Shown one piece after another: positions 34,838 to 42,751 of a DNA stretch of 64,000 nt. The stretch covers positions 1,426,001-1,490,000 of the forward strand of contig NZ_JAENJG010000001.1 in the NCBI RefSeq assembly GCF_016597785.1, in the 5' to 3' direction. Each line of letters starts with the position of its first letter. The stretch's first letter is position 1. The translations under genes and the position numbers were made by a program. This DNA comes from Leucobacter sp. L43. Lineage in GTDB: Bacteria > Actinomycetota > Actinomycetes > Actinomycetales > Microbacteriaceae. The notes under the pieces were generated by a model. That model did not search any database. It saw only the letters and a program-made list of their open reading frames with translations, and was not told the DNA's origin.

Positions 34838-35683
34838 GTGAAACGCCTCATCTCGCTGATCGGGCTCGCCCCCTTCACCGTCTACATCCTGCTGTTCCTC
34901 GCCGTACCCACGATGCTCGCCGTGGGCAGCGGCTTCACCGATGATCAGGGATTCACCCTCGCAAACCTTCAGGTGCTCACCGCGCCGGCGACACTCAGCG
35001 CTTTCGGCGCGAGCGTCGGCGTCAGCTGCATCACCGCCGTGGTCGGCGCCCTGATCGGAGCGATTCTCTGCTGGGCGCTCGCCGGGCTCCCGGAGAACGG
35101 ACCGCTCCGACGCGTCATCGATGCTGCGAGCTCCGTGCTGGCTCAGTTCGGCGGCGTCATGCTCGCCTTCGCCTTCGTGGCGACGATCGGCATCCAGGGG
35201 CTCGTCACAGTCACCCTCCGCGATCGCCTCGGCGTCGACATCTACGCCGAAGGGGTCTGGCTGTACGAACTGCCCGGGCTGATCCTCCCCTACCTCTACT
35301 TCCAGGTGCCGCTGATGGTCATCACCTTCCTGCCAGCCGTCGTCGCCCTGCAGCCGGGTTGGGCTGAAGCGGTCGCGACGCTCGGCGGCAACAGCTTCAG
35401 CTACTGGTGGCGGATCGGCCTGCCCGTACTCGCCCCCGCGTTCCTCGGCTCGCTGCTCCTGCTCTTCGCGAACGCGTTCTCGTCGTATGCCACGGCGGCC
35501 GCACTCATCAGCCAGGGCGCGCAGATCGTCCCGTTGCAGATCCGCGCGGCACTGATCGGTGAGACCGGCGGATCGAACTCTGCGACTGCCGGCGTACTCG
35601 CGCTCGGCATGATCGTCGTGATGACCGTCGTGATGCTCGCCTACGGCAGACTCATGGCCCGTGCGGGGCGGTGGCAGCGATGA
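34838..35683 (+). CDS. ABC transporter permease, PotB-like
   Basis: A 281-residue membrane protein with six predicted segments (GLAPFTVYILLFLAVPTML at the N-terminus) and the EAA loop EAVATLGGNSFSYWWRIGLP that docks to the ATPase. It starts with GTG 34838 after GGAG. Its stop overlaps the next permease start as ATGA. The order binding protein, two permeases, ATPase is usual for Fe3+/polyamine/thiamine importers. Confidence 0.88.
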   Translation: MKRLISLIGLAPFTVYILLFLAVPTMLAVGSGFTDDQGFTLANLQVLTAPATLSAFGASVGVSCITAVVGALIGAILCWALAGLPENGPLRRVIDAASSVLAQFGGVMLAFAFVATIGIQGLVTVTLRDRLGVDIYAEGVWLYELPGLILPYLYFQVPLMVITFLPAVVALQPGWAEAVATLGGNSFSYWWRIGLPVLAPAFLGSLLLLFANAFSSYATAAALISQGAQIVPLQIRAALIGETGGSNSATAGVLALGMIVVMTVVMLAYGRLMARAGRWQR

Positions 35684-36522
35684 GCACGCGCATGCCCGGT
35701 CGCCCGTCACGAGGCGCCGCCTACGCCGTCGTCGGCGTCATCGGACTCGTCTTCCTCATTCCGCTTTTCGCAATGCTCGAGTTCACGCTGCGGCAGACCA
35801 CCGGCGGGTACGGCCCCAACCACTGGCTCGCGCTCTTCGACCCCGATAACGCCCGCGCGTACCGGCCGCTGTTCCAGGGCCTCGGCAACTCCTTCCTCCT
35901 CGCCGCCCTCACTCTCGTGATCGTGCTCGGCGTGTTCTTCCCGACCGTCGTGCTCGTGCACCTGAGGTTTCCCCGACTCGAACGAGCGCTCGACCTCCTC
36001 ACCGTGCTGCCCATCGCGATCCCCGCCATCGTGCTCGTCGTCGGGTTCGCGCCGATCTACCGCGCACTCGGCTCCGTCGTCGGCTCCGGAGCGTGGACCC
36101 TCTCGCTCGCCTACGGCGTGCTCGTCCTGCCCTTCGCCTACCGAGCGATCAACTCGGACCTGCAGGGCATGGACGCCCGCACCCGCGCCGAGGCCGCTCG
36201 GTCGCTGGGTGCCGGATGGGGCACCGTTCTCGTGCGGATCGTCACGCCCGGAGTGCGGCGCGGGCTGCTCGGGGCATCGCTCCTCACCATCGCGATCGTG
36301 CTCGGCGAGTTCACCGTGTCTTCACTGCTCAACCGCGTCACGCTCCAAACGGCGCTGCTGCAGATCTCGAAGTCGGACCCGTTCGTAGCCGTCGCGGTAT
36401 CGTTGCTCTCGCTGGTCGGCGCCTTCCTCGTTCTTCTCCTCGTCAGCAGCACCGGGGGCGCTCCGCGCCGTCACACGCGACGCGGTTCCCGCTCGAACAC
36501 TTCCCAGGAGTCCTCCTCATGA
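35680..36522 (+). CDS. ABC transporter permease, PotC-like
   Basis: A 280-residue second permease of the same importer. It has an N-terminal membrane segment (YAVVGVIGLVFLIPLFAML) and the EAA loop EAARSLGAGWGTVLVRIVTPG. The C-terminus has a Ser/Arg-rich tail (RRHTRRGSRSNTSQ). ATG 35680 overlaps the preceding stop; the stop overlaps the ATPase start as ATGA. Confidence 0.88.
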   Translation: MSTRMPGRPSRGAAYAVVGVIGLVFLIPLFAMLEFTLRQTTGGYGPNHWLALFDPDNARAYRPLFQGLGNSFLLAALTLVIVLGVFFPTVVLVHLRFPRLERALDLLTVLPIAIPAIVLVVGFAPIYRALGSVVGSGAWTLSLAYGVLVLPFAYRAINSDLQGMDARTRAEAARSLGAGWGTVLVRIVTPGVRRGLLGASLLTIAIVLGEFTVSSLLNRVTLQTALLQISKSDPFVAVAVSLLSLVGAFLVLLLVSSTGGAPRRHTRRGSRSNTSQESSS

Positions 36523-37613
36523 ACGGCACGATGACCCAGACCCGATCGGGCGCCGCCGTGCGCCTCGAACAGGTGACCAAGGCGTACGGGGCGACCACCG
36601 TGCTGCACGGCATCGACCTGGCGCTCGAACCCGGCGAACTCGTCTGCCTGCTCGGCCCGTCGGGCTGCGGGAAGACGACGGCGCTGCGCTGCATCGCGGG
36701 CCTCGAAGACGTGACGTCCGGGCACGTGCGAATCGGCGACGACGACGTGACCGGCGTGCCAGTGAACCGACGCGACATCGGCATGGTCTTCCAGCAGTAC
36801 TCGCTCTTCCCCCACCTGACCGTGGCGCGCAACGTCGAGTTCGGGCTCGGCATGCGCAAAGTGCCGAAGGCCGAGCGCGTCGCACGCATCGGCGAGATGC
36901 TCGAGATCGTCGGGCTGACCCACCTCGCTGCGCGCTTCCCGCACGAGCTCTCCGGCGGGCAGCAGCAGCGCGTCGCCCTGGCGCGCGCGCTCGTCACTCG
37001 CCCACGGGCACTCCTACTCGATGAGCCGCTCTCGGCGCTCGACGCCAAGGTGCGGGTGCGGCTCCGCGAGCAGATCCGCATGATCCAGACGGACCTCGGC
37101 ATCACGACCGTATTCGTCACGCACGATCAGGAGGAGGCGCTCGCCATCTCCGACCGGGTCGCGGTGATGGAGGGCGGCAGGATCGCGCAGCTCGGCACCC
37201 CCGAAGACCTCTACCGCCGGCCGGCGTCGCCCTTCGTCGCCGACTTCGTCGGGCTCTCCAACCAGCTCGAGGCGACGCAGGAACGGGAGCTCGTCAACAT
37301 CCGCGGCGCCCGGCTCCCGACGATCGTTCCGGCGGGAACCGGTACGACCGGCGTGGCCGGCGCCCGAGTGGTGGCGTATGTGCGCCCCGAGCACGTGCGG
37401 CTCGCGGCAGAGACTCCGGGATCCTTCGCCACGCCGCTGAGCGGGGTCGTGCTGTCGAGTGGGTTCCTCGGGCCCATTCGCCGTACCGTCGTGCAGTTCG
37501 ACGACGGCACCGAACTGGCGTCGCAGCACGCGGCGGACGAGTCGTTCCGCGCAGGAGACCGCGTCGTCGTGTCGTTCGCCGCCGAACCGGTCACGGTCGC
37601 GCCCCGCGTCTGA
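36519..37613 (+). CDS. ABC transporter ATP-binding protein, PotA-like
   Basis: A 364-residue ATPase with Walker A GPSGCGKTT, Q-loop VFQQYSLFPHL, signature LSGGQQQRVALARAL, Walker B LLLDEPLSALD and the H-loop VTHDQEEAL. A C-terminal TOBE domain (about residues 285-364) follows, as in PotA/FbpC. CAGGAG precedes ATG 36519. It completes the importer whose ligand is unknown; the long frame running upstream in the same phase is not coding. Confidence 0.92.
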   Translation: MNGTMTQTRSGAAVRLEQVTKAYGATTVLHGIDLALEPGELVCLLGPSGCGKTTALRCIAGLEDVTSGHVRIGDDDVTGVPVNRRDIGMVFQQYSLFPHLTVARNVEFGLGMRKVPKAERVARIGEMLEIVGLTHLAARFPHELSGGQQQRVALARALVTRPRALLLDEPLSALDAKVRVRLREQIRMIQTDLGITTVFVTHDQEEALAISDRVAVMEGGRIAQLGTPEDLYRRPASPFVADFVGLSNQLEATQERELVNIRGARLPTIVPAGTGTTGVAGARVVAYVRPEHVRLAAETPGSFATPLSGVVLSSGFLGPIRRTVVQFDDGTELASQHAADESFRAGDRVVVSFAAEPVTVAPRV

Positions 37614-37677
37614 CGGGGCCCGGGGCGGCTCGGCGCCTCCGCCTCCTACTGAGCCTCCGCCTCCGCCACTGCCACGC

Positions 37678-37737
37678 GGGTCACTTTGGGAGAGTGTTGC
37701 GCCGCGCGACCGCGCCGACACCCTCCCAAAGTGACCC
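37678..37737. repeat. Intergenic palindrome 1 (20-bp stem)
   Basis: GGGTCACTTTGGGAGAGTGT (37678-37697) pairs with ACACCCTCCCAAAGTGACCC (37718-37737) with one mismatch and a 20-base loop. It is the first of three inverted repeats between the convergent ATPase and tadA genes. Confidence 0.85.
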
Positions 37738-37764
37738 CGCTGGCCGTGAGGTGCGGGGTGCCCC

Positions 37765-37793
37765 GGCGGGGTGCCCCGGCGGGGCACCCCGCC
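37765..37793. repeat. Intergenic palindrome 2 (14-bp stem)
   Basis: GGCGGGGTGCCCCG (37765-37778) and CGGGGCACCCCGCC (37780-37793) are perfect arms around one base. The unit GGGGTGCCCCGGC also occurs as a direct repeat just to the left. Confidence 0.8.
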
Positions 37794-37804
37794 CACTGCC
37801 GCCG

Positions 37805-37864
37805 GAGCGGGGTCACTGTTGGTGCGTGTCGGGCGCGCGACACGCACCAACAGTGACCCCGCTC
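37805..37864. repeat. Intergenic palindrome 3 (27-bp perfect stem)
   Basis: Arms at 37805-37831 and 37838-37864 are perfectly complementary over 27 bp with a 6-base loop GGCGCG; outer ends read GAGCGGGGTCACTG and CAGTGACCCCGCTC. It shares the GGGGTCACT end with palindrome 1, suggesting members of one repeat family. It lies 36 bases before the tadA stop and could also act as a terminator. Confidence 0.85.
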
Positions 37865-37899
37865 GCAGAAGGTGCGCGAGGCGCGGCACCCGCGCCCCG

Positions 37900-38373
37900 C
37901 TAGCGGCGGCGCTCGAAGAAGGCGCGGAGCAGCGCGGCGCACTCGTCGGCGCGCACCCCTCCCACCACCTCAGGCACCGCGTGCGGCAGTCGCCCGTCGC
38001 GCAGCAGATCGTAGACACTGCCGACAGCACCGGCCTTCTCGTCCCAGGCTCCGATCACGACGCGCTCGATGCGCGCAGCGAGGATCGTGCCGGCGCACAT
38101 GACGCAGGGCTCCAGCGTCACGACGAGCGTGCAGCCGTCGAGCATGCGACTTCCACGCGCAGCTGCCGCCTCGCGAATGGCGAGCACCTCGGCATGGCCC
38201 GTCGGATCCGGCACCGACTCGCGGGCGTTGCCGCCCGCACCGATGACGACCCCGTCGGCATCGAGCACGAGCGCTCCGACCGGAATCTCGCCCGCATCGA
38301 ATGCCTCGCGCGCCTGGTGGAGCGCGAGTCCCATCGACTCGAACTCGGCGCGCGATGGGGGGATGGGGGTCAC
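37900..38373 (-). CDS. tadA: tRNA-specific adenosine deaminase (TadA-like nucleoside deaminase)
   Basis: A 157-residue zinc deaminase that converts A34 to inosine in tRNA-Arg(ACG), by family. The catalytic motifs HAEVLAIREAA (His ligand and Glu proton shuttle) and PCVMCAGTILAARI (two Cys ligands) are intact. It starts with GTG 38373 directly behind -10 TATTCT (38380-38385), 6 bases away, so the mRNA should be leaderless. It is divergent from upp with only 17 bases between start codons. Confidence 0.9.
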   Translation of the reverse strand: MTPIPPSRAEFESMGLALHQAREAFDAGEIPVGALVLDADGVVIGAGGNARESVPDPTGHAEVLAIREAAAARGSRMLDGCTLVVTLEPCVMCAGTILAARIERVVIGAWDEKAGAVGSVYDLLRDGRLPHAVPEVVGGVRADECAALLRAFFERRR

Positions 38374-38390
38374 GCCAATAGAATAGGTCC
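38374..38390. promoter_or_regulatory. 17-bp bidirectional leaderless promoter of tadA and upp
   Basis: The gap GCCAATAGAATAGGTCC carries TAGAAT (38379-38384) 6 bases before upp ATG and, on the other strand, TATTCT (38380-38385) 6 bases before tadA GTG. The two -10 elements overlap by 5 bases, so RNA polymerase cannot open both at once. Confidence 0.65.
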
Positions 38391-39029
38391 ATGCGAGTCT
38401 TCGTTGCGGATCATCCCCTCATCACCCACAAGCTCACCGTGTTGCGTGACACGAAGACCTCCCAGCCGACGTTCCGGCTCCTCATCGAGGAGCTGATGAC
38501 GCTCCTCGCCTATGAGGCCACGCGCGAGGTGCGCGTCGAACCGCACGCGATCGAGACGCCGGTCGCGCCCACGACGGGCGTGAAGCTCAGCGAGCCGCTG
38601 CCGCTCATCGTCCCGATTCTGCGCGCGGGGCTCGGAATGCTCGAGGGCATGGTGAAGCTCGTCCCCACAGCCGAAGTCGGATTCCTCGGCATGGCACGCG
38701 ACGAAGAGACGCTGCAGCCCACGACGTACGCCGAGCGGCTGCCCGATTCGCTCGCCGGGCGTCAGTGCTTCGTGCTCGACCCGATGCTCGCGACGGGAGG
38801 ATCACTGGCGGCAGCGATCAAGTTCCTGTTCGACCGCGGCGCCGACGATGTGACGGCGATCTGCGTGCTCGGCACCCCTGAGGGCGTCGAGGCGATCAAG
38901 CAGGCAGCGGGCGACCGCGAAGTGACGCTGGTGCTCGGAGCGCTCGACGACGGCTTGGACGAGCACGCGTACATCGTCCCCGGCCTGGGCGACGCCGGCG
39001 ACCGCCTGTACGGCACCGCCGACCACTGA
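38391..39029 (+). CDS. upp: Uracil phosphoribosyltransferase
   Basis: Salvages uracil with PRPP to UMP. A 212-residue protein with [16 protein letters not shown] at the N-terminus, the PRPP-binding segment [17 protein letters not shown] and the C-terminal uracil site [19 protein letters not shown] 38391 lies 6 bases after a -10 element, so translation is probably leaderless. Standard family length. Confidence 0.95.
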   Translation: MRVFVADHPLITHKLTVLRDTKTSQPTFRLLIEELMTLLAYEATREVRVEPHAIETPVAPTTGVKLSEPLPLIVPILRAGLGMLEGMVKLVPTAEVGFLGMARDEETLQPTTYAERLPDSLAGRQCFVLDPMLATGGSLAAAIKFLFDRGADDVTAICVLGTPEGVEAIKQAAGDREVTLVLGALDDGLDEHAYIVPGLGDAGDRLYGTADH

Positions 39030-39074
39030 CCCGGCCGCGCGACCGCTCAGTTCTGCTGCATCCGCAGCTTCCGC

Positions 39075-39104
39075 TTGACACTCGGAGCAATGCTTTGCTT
39101 AACT
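39075..39104 (+). promoter_or_regulatory. Strong sigma70-type promoter of the Met/Cys leader ORF
   Basis: Consensus -35 TTGACA (39075-39080), an 18-base spacer, and -10 TTAACT (39099-39104). The predicted transcript start falls at about 39111, next to the ATG at 39112. This is one of the best consensus promoters in the window. Confidence 0.65.
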
Positions 39105-39111
39105 TGCGGTT

Positions 39112-39216
39112 ATGCATGAGACCATTCGTCCCCAGTCCGCCTTCGAGGTGAACTTTGGGAACCCCGGCATGATGATGGCCGGGCAGAGTGTCATGCGTTG
39201 TCGAATGTGCATGTGA
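39112..39216 (+). CDS. Putative Met/Cys-rich leader peptide
   Basis: A 34-residue open frame starting 7 bases after a consensus -10, therefore leaderless. Its C-terminal half is GMMMAGQSVMRCRMCM: 6 Met and 2 Cys in the last 15 residues. Such runs are typical of peptides where ribosome pausing senses an amino acid, as with poly-Cys upstream ORFs in mycobacteria. Downstream (39217-39399) are GGCCGGT/ACCGGCC and GCGC/GCGC hairpins, then an orphan winged-helix regulator. I do not recognise this peptide and its translation is inferred. Confidence 0.5.
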   Translation: MHETIRPQSAFEVNFGNPGMMMAGQSVMRCRMCM

Positions 39217-39399
39217 ACGTCTTCTAGCAGTACGTCCACCCCGCGACATCTTCCCGTCGCCGCGATCTCGGGTCGCCGCTTCCACTGAGACTCCTCGGAA
39301 GCGCCGCCCGCTTCGCCCGCACCACTGGCCGGTCACCGGCCTCCGTGTTCCGCGCACCGCTGCGCAGAACCGCATTCGACAGCCTCGAAGGACATCATC

Positions 39400-40095
39400 A
39401 TGAACGCCACCACCCAGACCCTCCGCGCCGCTCGCCCCGACCTCGCCGCAGATCTCTCGCCGCAGCACACTTCAGAGCGCCGCGTTCCCGAAGGCACCGA
39501 GGTGCGCGGTTTCGCACTCTACGTCGGCCTCGCCGACGACAAGATCGCCGACGGCGACCCGAAGCTCGGCGCCATCGTCACCCGCATCAAGCAGCTCGTC
39601 GCCGAACTCGCTCCGGCGGCCGAAACCTACGCAGCCGTCGCCCTCGCCCCGGAGCAGACGGGCGGTCGTGACGTCGACGTCGTGCGCCTCGCGCTCGGCG
39701 ACCCCGCAGCTGTCGCCCGTCAGAAGCAGCACGAAGCGGAAGAGCAGGATCACGCTGCGAGCGGCGTGATCCTCGATCTGTCGCGGAAGCGCGTCCTGCT
39801 CGACAACGTCACTGCCGCGCTCACGTTCCGGGAGTTCGAACTGCTGCAGTACCTCGTGCTGCGCGAGGGGCGCACGATCAGCCGCGAGGAGCTCATCTCC
39901 GCGCTGTGGAGCGAGGGCACCGACGAAGAGGTGCCCAGTGAGCGCACCATCGACGTGCACATCCGCCGTCTCCGGGTGAAGCTGGCGCAGTACCAGGACA
40001 TCGTGCGCACGGTGCGCGGCACCGGATACCGCTTCGACCGTCACGCTGACGTCGCGATCCTCCACACGGCGGCACCGAGCCCCGACGCTTTCTGA
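39400..40095 (+). CDS. Orphan winged-helix (OmpR/PhoB-type DNA-binding) regulator
   Basis: A 231-residue protein. Residues about 125-222 form an OmpR-type winged helix (LTFREFELLQYLVLREGRTI, SRE-ELISALW, SERTIDVHIRRLRVKL, VRTVRGTGYRFD). The N-terminal ~110 residues are not a receiver domain: there is no phospho-acceptor Asp pattern, but a region VRGFALYVGLADDKIADGD followed by a helix. It therefore probably senses something other than a histidine kinase signal. AAGGA is 8 bases before ATG 39400. The 184-base leader begins right after the Met/Cys ORF. Confidence 0.8.
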   Translation: MNATTQTLRAARPDLAADLSPQHTSERRVPEGTEVRGFALYVGLADDKIADGDPKLGAIVTRIKQLVAELAPAAETYAAVALAPEQTGGRDVDVVRLALGDPAAVARQKQHEAEEQDHAASGVILDLSRKRVLLDNVTAALTFREFELLQYLVLREGRTISREELISALWSEGTDEEVPSERTIDVHIRRLRVKLAQYQDIVRTVRGTGYRFDRHADVAILHTAAPSPDAF

Positions 40096-40101
40096 GCCGC
40101 A

Positions 40102-40144
40102 CCGCACGGGTTCACCGCACGGGTTCACCGCACGGGTTCACCGC
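40102..40144. repeat. 13-bp tandem repeat, three copies
   Basis: CCGCACGGGTTCA at 40102-40114, 40115-40127 and 40128-40140, plus four bases of a fourth copy. It starts 6 bases after the winged-helix gene stop. Exact identity suggests recent slippage. Confidence 0.85.
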
Positions 40145-40271
40145 GCAGCGCAGGCCCGTGACGGCTGCTGCGGTGCTGCGCCATCCTGTCGCGCGCTGCA
40201 ACGCGCTACCGCGTCGTGAGCCACCTGCGGTAGCCTCGGAAACGCATCCTACGTCTTGAAGGAGACCGAAC

Positions 40272-40970
40272 ATGACTACGTTGCCCCCAGAGGATCAGCC
40301 CGGCCGAGAGTCTGCCGCACCCGTTTCAGGCGATCCCGCACCGACCACGCCACCGGCTCCTCCCACGCCTCCGGCGACGCCCCAGTCGCCCCCGAGTGCT
40401 CCCGAGACGCCTTCGACGGCGCCGCAGTTCCAGTCGCCGCAGTACCAGGCGCCGGCTACGCCTCCGGTCCCGCCGCAAGCGCCGCAGTACCAGGCGCCGC
40501 AGTACCAGGCGCCGAACGCCCAGCAGCCGCAGCAGCCCCAGCAGCCGCCGCAGTACGGCACGCCGGGCCAGACGCCTCCGCCTCCGGGCGGCTACCAGCA
40601 GCCGCCCGCCGGCTACGCTCAGCCGGTCGCCGATCCGGCCAGCAATGTCGTGCTCAACTACTGGCTGTCGGTCTTCTTCTCGTGGATTCCCGCGCTGATC
40701 TTCTTCCTCGTCGACAAGGACAAGGGCGATCAGCGTCTCTACGCTTACCAGCGCGACAACCTGAACTTCTCGCTGCTGCGCGTCGGCGTCGGCCTCGCCA
40801 CATGGATTCTCGGGCTCATCCCATACCTGGGACTGATCTTCGGCTTCCTGCTCGGCATCGGCTCGGTCGTGCTGTTCGTGTTCCACATCATCGCCGCTGT
40901 GAAGGCGAGCGAGGGATTCCGCCGCGGCGAGCAGCCCGGATTCATCTTCAACGTTCCGCTCATCAAGTAG
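40272..40970 (+). CDS. DUF4870 membrane protein with Pro/Gln-rich cytoplasmic tail
   Basis: A 232-residue protein. Residues 1-115 are a low-complexity Pro/Gln/Ala/Tyr tail containing QYQAP repeats. Residues about 122-232 are the DUF4870 (Tic20-like) core: NVVLNYWLSVFFSWIPALIFF, LYAYQRDNLNFSLLRVGVGL and LGLIFGFLLGIGSVVLFVF, about four membrane helices. Function is unknown; such proteins may be scaffolds. GAAGGAG is 8 bases before ATG 40272. A strong terminator follows. Confidence 0.85.
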   Translation: MTTLPPEDQPGRESAAPVSGDPAPTTPPAPPTPPATPQSPPSAPETPSTAPQFQSPQYQAPATPPVPPQAPQYQAPQYQAPNAQQPQQPQQPPQYGTPGQTPPPPGGYQQPPAGYAQPVADPASNVVLNYWLSVFFSWIPALIFFLVDKDKGDQRLYAYQRDNLNFSLLRVGVGLATWILGLIPYLGLIFGFLLGIGSVVLFVFHIIAAVKASEGFRRGEQPGFIFNVPLIK

Positions 40971-40988
40971 CGCGTCGTTCCTCCGTCG

Positions 40989-41027
40989 ACGGCGCCCCGG
41001 TCAGCTTCTGCGAAGCCGGGGCGCCGT
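40989..41027 (+). terminator. 12-bp terminator after the DUF4870 gene
   Basis: ACGGCGCCCCGG (40989-41000) pairs perfectly with CCGGGGCGCCGT (41016-41027), followed by TGTCATTTCC. It lies 18 bases after the DUF4870 stop. Confidence 0.8.
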
Positions 41028-41086
41028 TGTCATTTCCGCGCTGAGCTGGAGCCGTGATCGCGCGCCGCTCCCGGGCGGTCAGCGGC

Positions 41087-41437
41087 TCAGGTGCCGAGAG
41101 CAGCGCGGCGCGAGCGCCGTGCTCGCCAGCGCTCGGCGAAGCGAGCGAGGGCCATGCGCGCCCATACGAGCAGCCGGCGCGCCCAGTGGAACTCGGTGCC
41201 GAGTATGGCGAGTCCGAAGAAGACGATGAGCCAGCCCGGCCCGGGCAGCGGCACCAGGATCAGCCCGATGCCGACGATGAGCGCACCCACCGCGGTCAGG
41301 GCGACGCGGTAGAGCGTGTCGAGCCACCGACGCCGTTTGATGACGGCGCGAACGCGCGACGAGCCACACGCGATGCGATCCCAGCGACGACGTGAGCGCC
41401 CGTCGGGCGCGGCTCGGTGTGCGTCGGGTGCGGGCAT
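41087..41437 (-). CDS. TIGR02611 (PGPGW) family membrane protein
   Basis: A 116-residue protein with two membrane segments around the hallmark turn: LYRVALTAVGALIVGIGLIL, then PLPGPGWLIVFFGLAILGTEF. Both ends are Arg-rich, fitting a cytoplasmic-in topology. Function unknown. -10 TAGGCT (41444-41449) lies 6 bases before ATG 41437, so it is probably leaderless. Confidence 0.85.
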   Translation of the reverse strand: MPAPDAHRAAPDGRSRRRWDRIACGSSRVRAVIKRRRWLDTLYRVALTAVGALIVGIGLILVPLPGPGWLIVFFGLAILGTEFHWARRLLVWARMALARFAERWRARRSRRAALGT

Positions 41438-41506
41438 GGGGCGAGCCTAGGTCGTGACGCTGGCAGCCCGCCGCGAGTCAGGTGAGTGCTCGCTTAGACT
41501 GGCGGA

Positions 41507-42751
41507 ATGACTGAGCGATGGCGGTCCGTGGCGGCAGCGGCGGGCCTGGCGGCCGACGACGGCTCGACCCGGCCGACCATCTTCGCGGAGATGACCGCAC
41601 TGGCGCTGGCGACGGATTCCGCGAATCTCGGACAGGGGTTTCCAGACGCCGACGGCCCGGAGTGGATCCGTCGGCTCGCGGCGGAGGCGATCCTGCAGGG
41701 AGAGAATCAGTACCCGCCTGGGCGCGGGATCCCAGCCCTGCGCGAATCGATCGCGCAGCACCGTCTCCGCCACACCGGCATCGCCGTCGACCCGTCGACC
41801 GAGGTGCTGGTGACGGCTGGCGCGACGGAAGCCCTGGCCGCGGCGCTGCTCGCATTCACCAGTCCCGGTGATGAGGTCGTGACGCTCGAGCCCTTCTACG
41901 ACGCCTATGCCGCACTCATCGCCATGTCGGGTGCGACGCATGTGACGGTGCCCCTCCGGCACATCGACGGAGCGTTCCGAGTGGACCGCGCCGCCCTCGC
42001 CGACGCCGTCGGAGACCGCACTCGCGTGATCGTGATCAACACTCCGCACAATCCCACCGGCACCGTGCTGAGCGCCGACGAGCTCGGCCTCATCGCCGAC
42101 GCCGCGCAACGCGTCGACGCACTCGTGCTGACCGATGAGGTCTACGAGCACCTCACGTTCGACGGAGCCCGGCATCATGCGCTCGCGGCGCTTCCCGGCA
42201 TGGCCGACCGAACCATCACGATCTCGTCCTCCGGCAAGACGTTCTCGCTCACCGGTTGGAAGATCGGATGGGCCGTCGGCCCCGCGCCGCTCATCGAGGC
42301 GATGACCGCGGTGAAGCAGTTTCTCACCTACTCGGGCGGAGCTCCGTTCCAGCCCGCGATCGCACGAGCCCTTGCCGCAGGCGACGACGACATTCTCGAG
42401 CTGCGCGACTCGTTGGCGGATCGCCGTGACCTGCTCGTCTCGGGCCTGCGCGCGGCCGGCTTCGATCTCGTGGTCCCAGGGGGCACATACTTCGTGTGCG
42501 CCGACGCGACACCGTTCCTGAGCGATGCCGCGCCCGATGGTGCGGCGTTCGCGCGCATGCTGCCCGGTGCGATCGGCGTGGCGTGCGTGCCGATCTCCGC
42601 GTTCTGCCGCGCAGGGTCGGAGACGGCTTCTGCGCTCTCGTCGTGGGTGCGCTTCACCTTCGTCAAGGACGAGCGGACCCTGCGTACCGCGATCGATCGC
42701 CTGTCTCGACTCGGCGGCGCAGCTGAGCCTGCGAGTGAGCAGCACGGCTGA
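41507..42751 (+). CDS. Class I/II PLP-dependent aminotransferase (DapC/YbdL-like)
   Basis: A 414-residue fold-type I transaminase. It has NLGQGFPDADGPEWI at the start, the tyrosine of EPFYDAYAAL, PHNPTGTV, the aspartate in VLTDEVYEHLTF, and the Schiff-base lysine in SSSGKTFSLTGWKIGW. The pattern matches the N-succinyldiaminopimelate/methionine/kynurenine aminotransferase group; the exact substrate is open. -10 TAGACT (41495-41500) is 6 bases before the ATG, so probably leaderless. The last 89 bases overlap a convergent glycosyltransferase gene. Confidence 0.88.
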   Translation: MTERWRSVAAAAGLAADDGSTRPTIFAEMTALALATDSANLGQGFPDADGPEWIRRLAAEAILQGENQYPPGRGIPALRESIAQHRLRHTGIAVDPSTEVLVTAGATEALAAALLAFTSPGDEVVTLEPFYDAYAALIAMSGATHVTVPLRHIDGAFRVDRAALADAVGDRTRVIVINTPHNPTGTVLSADELGLIADAAQRVDALVLTDEVYEHLTFDGARHHALAALPGMADRTITISSSGKTFSLTGWKIGWAVGPAPLIEAMTAVKQFLTYSGGAPFQPAIARALAAGDDDILELRDSLADRRDLLVSGLRAAGFDLVVPGGTYFVCADATPFLSDAAPDGAAFARMLPGAIGVACVPISAFCRAGSETASALSSWVRFTFVKDERTLRTAIDRLSRLGGAAEPASEQHG

